From DASSBG01 sp965651365 (GTDB lineage Bacteria > Pseudomonadota > Gammaproteobacteria > Xanthomonadales > Rhodanobacteraceae): DNA of 7,603 nucleotides. Of the stretch, positions 1 through 4,777 are shown piece after piece. The notes under the pieces were generated by a model. It had not been told where the DNA came from. It made no database searches and saw nothing but the letters and a program-made list of their open reading frames with translations. A program made the translations under genes and the position numbers. The stretch covers positions 1 through 7,603 of the forward strand of contig CBFGSA010000125.1 of NCBI GenBank assembly GCA_965651365.1, in the 5' to 3' direction. Position 1 is the first letter of the stretch. Each line of letters starts with the position of its first letter.

Positions 1-84
1 CTCGAACAGCAGCAGGAGTACGGTCAGCACCGGCAGTGAACTTGCCAGCGCCGGCCCGGGGTAGCAAAATGACATGGTGTCCAT
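1..84 (-). CDS. Possible N-terminal fragment of a membrane or exported protein, cut by the window edge
   Basis: Reading leftwards from an ATG at 84-82, the minus strand stays open for 28 codons to the window edge. It reads MDTMSFCYPGPALASSLPVL followed by TVLLLLFE. The stretch after residue 12 is strongly hydrophobic, as in a signal anchor or first membrane helix, and most third codon positions are G or C. A second in-frame ATG at 75-73 is an alternative start. Neither start has a good ribosome binding site (ACAGG before the first is weak). The plus strand also has short open stretches ending in stops at 39 and 64, so a 3' end of a plus-strand gene cannot be excluded. I do not recognise the protein, and the fragment is too short for a function. 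Confidence 0.25.
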   Translation of the reverse strand, partial: MDTMSFCYPGPALASSLPVLTVLLLLFE

Positions 85-94
85 GCCTGTACAA

Positions 95-184
95 CAAGAA
101 CGGGGTCAAGTTAAGTAACCTCTCACCAATCCCAGCTTGCTATTGTGGAAGTTAACCCGACCCCGTTCTTAGACCCCGTTCTTG
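95..184. repeat. Nested inverted repeat built on the GAACGGGGTC / GACCCCGTTC motif
   Basis: The arm at 96-114 (AAGAACGGGGTCAAGTTAA) pairs with 152-170 (TTAACCCGACCCCGTTCTT) at 17 of 19 positions across a 37-base spacer. The motif GACCCCGTTCTT then repeats directly at 159-170 and 172-183, so the outer arm 95-107 also pairs perfectly over 13 bases with 172-184. One left arm can therefore pair with either of two right arms. Palindromic doublets like this are typical of REP-type elements mobilised by REP-associated tyrosine transposases, or of MITE ends. No transposase is present, so this would be an orphan or relic copy. The remaining bases up to 374 show no gene or RNA that I can support. Confidence 0.6.
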
Positions 185-374
185 CACGGGTGGGCGCTAC
201 TCGACGGTCATGCGCATCGGACGCAAACCACAGGTCGGGCCTTGGCCGATGGAACGAACGGCGCACTGCGCATGCGGTTGCAAAGTTTGCCGCTCGCTGC
301 ACTGACTCAATCACAAGCTCCAGCCTGATTTCGTGCAGAAGCCTCAGAACCTGGCCCCGCTTCGCCGTTGGGTG

Positions 375-701
375 TCATCTCTGAATGCTGGAAGCTGCTT
401 TCGTCTTCACAGCGGGCACCTTGGGGTGAGGGCGTGGATGACTGGTCCCGGTGGTATTGTCGATATTTGCTGGGCGCTGCGCCGTGCATTTCCTGTTATT
501 GGACGGTGGAGGCAAGCCATCTTCCACACTTCCACAATCTACCCAGTCCCAAGAGCATGGGAGGGACTGATGTCCATTTCCATGTTTTACGTAACAGTAA
601 TATTTGCCATTCGAATTGGTGAGTTTGCCATCTTTGGCAAACGCCAGCATTGGCAGTCCCATAAGGGCAAGAACTGCAGCACTAATGATGAACCGTTTCA
701 T
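375..701 (-). CDS. Small secreted four-cysteine protein of unknown function (108 aa)
   Basis: I do not recognise this protein. It begins MKRFIISAAVLALMGLPMLA and has a textbook Sec signal peptide: positive n-region, hydrophobic core at about residues 5-19, and cleavage expected after AFA at residue 22. The mature part is about 86 residues with four cysteines (C36, C49, C56, C72), enough for two disulfides in the periplasm or outside the cell. The middle is rich in Gly, Asn, Tyr and Trp; the tail from about residue 83 is rich in His, Pro, Lys and Arg and looks disordered and basic. The start at 701 is chosen because TAAGGAGG lies five bases upstream; the in-frame extension to 839 lacks a signal sequence. 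The surrounding DNA is about 46% GC with mixed codon use, unlike the ubi genes, which suggests acquisition by transfer. No neighbour gives a functional clue. Confidence 0.75.
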   Translation of the reverse strand: MKRFIISAAVLALMGLPMLAFAKDGKLTNSNGKYYCYVKHGNGHQSLPCSWDWVDCGSVEDGLPPPSNNRKCTAQRPANIDNTTGTSHPRPHPKVPAVKTKAASSIQR

Positions 702-706
702 GATCG

Positions 707-714
707 CCTCCTTA
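707..714 (-). promoter_or_regulatory. Strong Shine-Dalgarno site of the small secreted protein gene
   Basis: The minus strand reads TAAGGAGG followed by five bases and ATG. All eight bases complement the anti-Shine-Dalgarno end of 16S rRNA, which fixes the start at 701 and suggests strong translation. It is the best ribosome binding site in the window. Confidence 0.8.
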
Positions 715-865
715 AAGACAGCATTCGGGAAATCAGTTTGCTGCTTGCCGTGCAACACCACTGATCCAGTCCTTGCGGGCGGCGCTTCCGTGTATTCAAC
801 GAGCCTCGACAAATTGAGTACATTACCAAGCGCAGGCACCTACAACACCCGCTGCCAAAAACCGT

Positions 866-893
866 ATCATACGAGCGGCACCATGGTTGTCAT
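866..893 (-). promoter_or_regulatory. Candidate sigma70 promoter for the small secreted protein gene
   Basis: On the minus strand, ATGACA (893-888) and TATGAT (871-866) are each one base off the -35 and -10 consensus, with a 16-base spacer. Transcription would start near 858, giving a leader of roughly 155 bases before the ATG at 701. The leader is long and I see no riboswitch or clear attenuator in it. Such matches also occur by chance in AT-richer DNA. Confidence 0.35.
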
Positions 894-911
894 CGCTTGG
901 TCGCTCATTCA

Positions 912-1025
912 CTAACCAGGCAGGCTGGGATCTGGAACGGTCAGCGCCATCCACGGATCAAACACGGGATCGGCAGATTGGGAGTGCTCAAGGTAATAGC
1001 GGTTCAATCGCAGAAGTACGGTCAT
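912..1025 (-). CDS. Doubtful 37-residue open frame, possibly a gene relic
   Basis: The frame starts at ATG 1025-1023 and ends in TAG at 914-912. It reads MTVLLRLNRYYLEHSQSADP followed by VFDPWMALTVPDPSLPG. The composition (Tyr-Tyr, acidic and Pro/Trp-containing C-end) looks more protein-like than the opposite-strand frame. There is no good Shine-Dalgarno site, and the frame can be read back in phase to a stop near 1094, so this may be the C-terminal remnant of a decayed gene. I recognise no family. Confidence 0.15.
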   Translation of the reverse strand: MTVLLRLNRYYLEHSQSADPVFDPWMALTVPDPSLPG

Positions 1026-1109
1026 CGACCTGGTGCTCGTAGCAATAGACGTATCACTGCTCCACGTGATGCGGATCGTGCAGGCACGCACTTTTCAGTT
1101 TGAGTCTGC

Positions 1110-1146
1110 TGCGCGATGGTGACGGCGGATGGGGGACAATCGCGCA
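1110..1146. repeat. Perfect 8-bp inverted repeat upstream of ubiJ
   Basis: TGCGCGAT (1110-1117) and ATCGCGCA (1139-1146) are exact reverse complements separated by 21 bases. Arm centres are about 29 bases apart, close to three helical turns, which would suit a dimeric regulator binding two half-sites. The site ends about 60 bases before the ubiJ start and 46 bases before its -10 element. Chance occurrence in GC-rich DNA is possible; there is no T-run, so it does not look like a terminator. Confidence 0.35.
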
Positions 1147-1192
1147 TAGGTCAATGCTGCAGTTGGAAGTCACCCGGCCGTCCGGCAGCGGC

Positions 1193-1198
1193 TACAAT
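1193..1198 (+). promoter_or_regulatory. ubiJ -10 element (TACAAT), possibly driving a leaderless transcript
   Basis: TACAAT is one base from the -10 consensus and ends seven bases before the chosen ubiJ ATG at 1206. Transcription from it would begin at about 1204-1206, on or next to the start codon. No Shine-Dalgarno sequence precedes this ATG, as expected for a leaderless message. The -35 region is weak: TTGGAA at 1163-1168 is 24 bases away, too far, and the normally spaced hexamer (about 1169-1175) is poor. An alternative in-frame ATG at 1197 overlaps the -10 itself. Confidence 0.45.
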
Positions 1199-1205
1199 GA
1201 CGGGC

Positions 1206-1835
1206 ATGGAAACTGGGCAATCATTTCGTGTGCCGCGGCCGCTGCGGGTGCTGGCGGGGAAGGGGCTGGAGCGGGCGTTGAATCGTGCGCTGCGGCTGGA
1301 TCCGGCGGCGGCTGCGCGGCTGGGCGGGCTGGATGGGCAATCGGTCGAGCTGCATCTGGACGGGCCGGAGCTGGCGCTGCGGGTGTGGGTCGATGGCGAT
1401 GCATTGCGGGTCGGGCCACCTGCCGAGGCGGCCAGCTTGCGCGTGCGTACCACGCCCGGCGCGGTGCTGGCGATGGCGCTGGACGCCAGGCACGAGGTGC
1501 CGCCGGGCAAGTTGCAGATTTCCGGTGATGCCGGGTTGGCACGGCAGATGGAAGGCTTGCTGAAGAACTGGCAGCCGGATCTGGAGGCAGCACTGTCGGG
1601 CGTATTCGGTGATGTGGCCGGTGTGCCGATGGCGCGGGCAGTGTCCGGCACGGCGCGCAGCGCGCGCCGCCGCGCCGCGGATTTGCGCGAGGACGCGGCG
1701 GCCTGGCTGCGTGACGAGGCGCGGCTGACGCCTTCGCGGGCGGAAGTCGATGACTGGCTGGATGGCGTTGACCAGGTCTCCGAACTGAGCGAGCGCCTGG
1801 AGCAGCGGCTGACCCGACTGGAGCCGGACGAATGA
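1206..1835 (+). CDS. ubiJ: UbiJ, SCP2-domain accessory protein of ubiquinone biosynthesis
   Basis: UbiJ is a non-catalytic factor needed for aerobic ubiquinone synthesis. Its SCP2-type lipid-binding domain holds polyprenyl intermediates and helps organise the soluble Ubi complex with UbiK and the hydroxylases. The 209-residue product matches the family length (about 200). The SCP2-like part spans about residues 12-130 and includes LQISGDAGLARQMEGLLKNW (103-122) and the following DLEAALSGVFGDVAG stretch, hallmarks of UbiJ. The C-terminal third is helical and charged, ending in a probable coiled coil (about 178-207), the part that in E. coli contacts UbiK. The start at 1206 is preferred on length and because the upstream in-frame residues look non-coding. 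The stop overlaps the ubiB ATG (ATGA, 1832-1835), implying translational coupling. ubiE is not adjacent, unlike the E. coli ubiE-ubiJ-ubiB order. Confidence 0.88.
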   Translation: METGQSFRVPRPLRVLAGKGLERALNRALRLDPAAAARLGGLDGQSVELHLDGPELALRVWVDGDALRVGPPAEAASLRVRTTPGAVLAMALDARHEVPPGKLQISGDAGLARQMEGLLKNWQPDLEAALSGVFGDVAGVPMARAVSGTARSARRRAADLREDAAAWLRDEARLTPSRAEVDDWLDGVDQVSELSERLEQRLTRLEPDE

Positions 1836-3475
1836 TCCTGTTCCGCCTGATGCGGGTGGCGCTGGTGCTGCTGCGCTACCGGCTGGACGATCTGGTGGCT
1901 GATGTACACCTGTTCCGGCCGCTGAAGCTGGTGCGACCCTTTTTGCCGCGCCCGCGCAAGGATTTGGCTGACTTGCCGCGCGGCGCACGGCTGCGCCTGG
2001 CGCTCAACGAGCTGGGCCCGATTTTCGTCAAGGCCGGCCAGATTCTGTCCACGCGGCGCGACCTGGTGCCCGAGGACGTGGCCGACGAACTGGCACTGCT
2101 GCAGGACCAGGTGCCACCCTTTCCCGGAACCGAGGCGATCACGCACATCGAGCAGGCGCTGGGCGCGCCGATCAGCACCCTGTTCCGTTCCTTTGATGTC
2201 GAACCGCTGGCTTCGGCCTCGGTGGCTCAGGTGCACGCGGCCGAATTGCCGAGTGGCGAGAGCGTCGTGGTCAAGGTGCTGCGCCCGGGCATCGACCGCC
2301 TGATCCGGCGCAATATGGCGTTGCTGCATTCGCTGGGCCGGCTGGCCGAGCGCTGGCATCCGGCGGCGGACAAGATCCGGCCGCTGGAGGTGGTGGCCGA
2401 GATCGAGAAGACTCTGGAACACGAGCTGGATCTGCAACGCGAAGGTGCCAACGCCAGCCTGCTCAAGCGCAATTTCGAAAACTCCCCGGATCTGTATGTG
2501 CCGGCGGTGTACTGGTCGCACAGCGGCAAGGGCGTGCTGACCCTGGAGCGGGTCTACGGCCTGGCGGTGGATGACATCGCGGCGCTGGATGCGGCCGGCA
2601 TCGATCGCAAGCGCCTGGCGGCCAAGGGCGTGCGGCTGTTCTACGAGCAGGTGTTCCGCGACAATTTCTTTCATGCCGACGCCCACCCGGGCAACATCTG
2701 GGTGGACCCGGAAAGCCTGGACGAGCCGCGCTTCATCGCGCTCGATTTCGGCATCATGGGCTCGCTGCCCGAGACCGACCAGTACTGGCTGGCGGAGAAC
2801 TTCATCGCCCTGTTCGAGCGCGACTACCGCCGCATCGCCGAGCTGCACCTGGCGGCCGGCTGGATGCCGCGCCACGTGCGCGTGGACGAGCTGGAAGCGG
2901 CGGTGCGCACGGTCTGCGAGCCCTACTTCACCCAGCCGCTGTCGAAGATTTCCCTGGCCGAGGTGATCGCGGCCCTGTTCGCCACCGCGCGCCGCTTCGA
3001 GCTGACCCTGCAGCCGCAACTGATCCTGCTGCAGAAGACCCTGCTCAACATCGAGGGCGTGGGCCGGATGCTGGACCCGGACATCGACATCTGGGAAGTG
3101 GCGCATCCGGTGCTCAAGCGCATTCTCAAGCAGCGTTACAGTCCGCGGCATGCGCTGCGCGAAGTACGCAAGCGCTTTCCCGAATGGCTCCATGCTGCAC
3201 CGCGCATGCCGGACCTGGCGCGCGAATGGCTGCAGCAGGCGGTGGCCGGCGAGCTGCGCGTGCATTTCGACTCGCGCGATCTGCAGCAGATCCACATCGA
3301 GGCCCGCCGCACGCGGCGCATGCTGGCCGGTGGCCTGGTCGGTGCCACGCTGCTGGTCTGCGCCACCCTGGTGTGGCTGCTGGCCGATCCGGCGCGGCCG
3401 TGGCTGGCCGGTGTGCTGGCGGCGCTGGCCACGCTCGACATCGGCGTGCTGTGGCTGCGTTCGCGGTCGGGTTGA
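1832..3475 (+). CDS. ubiB: UbiB, atypical protein kinase-like ATPase of ubiquinone biosynthesis (COQ8/ABC1 family)
   Basis: UbiB is a membrane-anchored ATPase with an atypical kinase fold, required for ubiquinone synthesis; in the COQ8 family it is thought to help extract or deliver membrane-bound isoprenoid intermediates to the Ubi complex. The 547-residue length matches E. coli UbiB (546). The family motifs are present in order: KxGQ (K67-A-G-Q70), the Ala-rich loop (A127-SASVAQVH), the ATP-site lysine K148 in VVVKVLRPG, ExD (E198-L-D200), the catalytic loop HADAHPGN (H281-N288, D283) and DFG (D305-G307). The C-terminus has two hydrophobic segments (about 497-518 and 524-543) that anchor it in the inner membrane. 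GGAG lies about nine bases before the ATG, which overlaps the ubiJ stop. The gene ends 36 bases before repeat copy A and converges on the hydrolase gene beyond it. Confidence 0.96.
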   Translation: MILFRLMRVALVLLRYRLDDLVADVHLFRPLKLVRPFLPRPRKDLADLPRGARLRLALNELGPIFVKAGQILSTRRDLVPEDVADELALLQDQVPPFPGTEAITHIEQALGAPISTLFRSFDVEPLASASVAQVHAAELPSGESVVVKVLRPGIDRLIRRNMALLHSLGRLAERWHPAADKIRPLEVVAEIEKTLEHELDLQREGANASLLKRNFENSPDLYVPAVYWSHSGKGVLTLERVYGLAVDDIAALDAAGIDRKRLAAKGVRLFYEQVFRDNFFHADAHPGNIWVDPESLDEPRFIALDFGIMGSLPETDQYWLAENFIALFERDYRRIAELHLAAGWMPRHVRVDELEAAVRTVCEPYFTQPLSKISLAEVIAALFATARRFELTLQPQLILLQKTLLNIEGVGRMLDPDIDIWEVAHPVLKRILKQRYSPRHALREVRKRFPEWLHAAPRMPDLAREWLQQAVAGELRVHFDSRDLQQIHIEARRTRRMLAGGLVGATLLVCATLVWLLADPARPWLAGVLAALATLDIGVLWLRSRSG

Positions 3476-3510
3476 GTCGCCGGAGTGCAGTGGCTCGTGC
3501 GGGGGTTCCC

Positions 3511-3636
3511 GCCAGAAAGTGGATATACTCGTGCCGCCCCGGCACTCGCCCTCCGGGCCCTCGGCTACGCCGAGGTTCGCTTCCAGCCTCCTGCCTCCAG
3601 CGTCCGGATATCGCTTCGCGATTCCGGGATGACGGG
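3511..3636 (+). repeat. Structured interspersed repeat, copy A, between convergent ubiB and hydrolase genes
   Basis: The element begins GCCAGAAAGTGGAT and ends ATTCCGGGATGACGGG. Positions 3516-3607 align without gaps to 7044-7135 (copy B) with 78 of 92 identities by hand. Two hairpins are visible. One is CCTCGGC-TAC-GCCGAGG (3559-3575), a perfect 7-bp stem. The other is at 3604-3627, CCGG(A)TATCGC-TTC-GCGATTCCGG, a 10-bp stem with one bulged base. A short GCGGG-GGTT-CCCGC stem overlaps its left edge (3499-3512). With no T-run it is not a classical terminator, but its place between two converging 3' ends fits a role in bidirectional termination or mRNA 3'-end protection, as known for REP elements. 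It stops six bases before the hydrolase stop codon. Confidence 0.8.
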
Positions 3637-3642
3637 GTTGGC

Positions 3643-4701
3643 TTAGCGATCGGGCTGGTAGATGCGGGCGACGGCCAGGGCGGTCTGGTAGGGCTCGGGG
3701 TCGTTGCGATTGCTGAGCAGGACCACGGTGAAGTGCTGGTTTGGCCAGCGCACGATCACGTTGCGAAAGCCCATCGACTCGCCTGAATGCCACAGCGTAT
3801 CGCCGGTGATGCGCCAGCCGAAGCCGTAACTGGCCGCGTATGGCTCGCCCGTGACCTTGACGTGCGGGCTGAAGGCGAGCTTGCGTGATTCGTCGGACAG
3901 CAGGCGGTCGTCGTACAGGGCCGCGTCCCATTTGGCCAGATCATGGATCGAGGAGTAGATGCCGCCATCGCCGCGGGTGGCGCTGGTCAAGCTCTGGTCG
4001 GTGCGTTGCCAGGCGCCGTCGATGAAGCTGTAGCCGAAGGCGCGGTGCGGCACGCCGGGACCGCGGTGGTGTTCGTAGAGCAGGGTATTGTCCATGCCCA
4101 GCGGCGTGAAGATGCGCTGCTTGAGAAACGCCGGCAGGGTCTGGCCGGAGGCGCGCTCGATCACCAGTCCCAGCAGCACGTAGGCGGTGTTGGAATAGCG
4201 GTAGGCGCTGCCAGGCTCGAAGTAGCTGTCGTGATCGGCCGACAGCATCTCCAGCACCTGCTGGTCGGAGACCTGTTCGGTTTGACCTGAAGGAATCAGA
4301 TCCTCGTAGTCGGTCATGCCGCTGGTGTGGGTGAGCATGTGTTCGATGGTGATGGCGTCATCGCTGGCCGGCAGTTGCGGCAGCCACTTGCGGATGGGGT
4401 CGTCGAGCTTGAGGGTGCCGTCCTCGCGCAGCAGCAGGACGCCCGCGGCGATGAACTGCTTGGTGATCGAGGCCAGCCGGTAGTCGGTTTCCGGCCCGGC
4501 CTGGATGTGCTGCTCCAGGTTGGCGTAGCCGTAGCCGCGCTGGATCAGTGGCTGGCCGTCGCGCACGACCAGCAGCGAGGCGCCGGGCACCTCGCCCTGG
4601 TAGCGTTGCATCAGGGCATCGACCTGTGCTTCGGGTGTCAGGTTCATGCTGGCGCAGCCGACCAGCAGGGTGGTCGCAAGGAGCATGGATGGAGTTCGCA
4701 T
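3643..4701 (-). CDS. Outer-membrane lipoprotein serine hydrolase, class C beta-lactamase / DD-peptidase fold
   Basis: This is a penicillin-recognising serine hydrolase (PF00144, MEROPS S12-like). Members include AmpC, DD-carboxypeptidases, D-aminopeptidases and esterases; the substrate cannot be told from sequence. The N-terminus MRTPSMLLATTLLVGC carries a lipobox (L13-V-G-C16), and Ala at +2 predicts outer-membrane sorting. Catalytic motifs are S78-I-T-K81 (nucleophile S78), Y169-S-N171 and H305-S-G307 in place of KTG. Typical core signatures are present: LTHTSGM (124-129), GGIYSSIHDLAKW (246-258) and YGFGWRI (292-298). The 352 residues hold one domain with no C-terminal extension. The start at 4701 is set by the lipobox and by AGGAG six bases upstream. 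It follows the fusion gene by 76 bases on the same strand with no clear promoter between, so co-transcription is likely. The HSG triad favours a peptidase or esterase over a true beta-lactamase. Confidence 0.9.
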   Translation of the reverse strand: MRTPSMLLATTLLVGCASMNLTPEAQVDALMQRYQGEVPGASLLVVRDGQPLIQRGYGYANLEQHIQAGPETDYRLASITKQFIAAGVLLLREDGTLKLDDPIRKWLPQLPASDDAITIEHMLTHTSGMTDYEDLIPSGQTEQVSDQQVLEMLSADHDSYFEPGSAYRYSNTAYVLLGLVIERASGQTLPAFLKQRIFTPLGMDNTLLYEHHRGPGVPHRAFGYSFIDGAWQRTDQSLTSATRGDGGIYSSIHDLAKWDAALYDDRLLSDESRKLAFSPHVKVTGEPYAASYGFGWRITGDTLWHSGESMGFRNVIVRWPNQHFTVVLLSNRNDPEPYQTALAVARIYQPDR

Positions 4702-4707
4702 GCTGTA

Positions 4708-4712
4708 CTCCT
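4708..4712 (-). promoter_or_regulatory. Ribosome binding site of the lipoprotein hydrolase gene
   Basis: AGGAG on the minus strand lies six bases before the ATG at 4701 and supports that start over the longer frame opening at 4797, whose extra 32 residues would bury the lipoprotein signal. The rest of the 76-base gap (4702-4777) shows no good promoter or terminator. Confidence 0.7.
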
Positions 4713-4777
4713 GGTTGTCATAAGCAATGTGTTTGTGCGGGTGATGCCTACTCTGTCGTTGCACCCTTTGAGCCGGC

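Larger units (their letters stand above)
702..1205. other. Long intergenic region between divergent genes, no convincing gene
   Basis: These 504 bases separate the start of the minus-strand small gene from the start of ubiJ. They contain the leader and candidate promoter of the small gene, a weak 37-codon minus-strand frame (912-1025), an inverted repeat (1110-1146) and the ubiJ -10 element (1193-1198). I see no tRNA, rRNA, CRISPR or clear ncRNA. The plus-strand frames here give low-complexity or unstructured translations with no ribosome binding site and look like chance reading frames. Confidence 0.5.

Noticed and set aside
123..314. A 63-codon minus-strand frame
   Set aside because: It runs through the nested inverted repeat, has no ribosome binding site and an Arg-rich, featureless product.
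333..764. A 143-codon plus-strand frame over the small secreted protein gene
   Set aside because: It has no ribosome binding site or domain, whereas the minus strand has a signal peptide and a perfect Shine-Dalgarno sequence.
897..1103. A 68-codon plus-strand frame upstream of ubiJ
   Set aside because: Its translation has no recognisable features, it has no ribosome binding site, and it does not connect to ubiJ.
3499..3512. GCGGG-GGTT-CCCGC hairpin after ubiB as an intrinsic terminator
   Set aside because: The stem is only five pairs and no T-run follows, so it is reported only as part of the repeat region.
1151..3931. A 926-codon open frame on the minus strand across ubiJ and ubiB
   Set aside because: It is antisense to two well-supported genes, has Arg/Gln/His/Ala-rich low-complexity translation with no domain, and arises from the high GC of the opposite strand.
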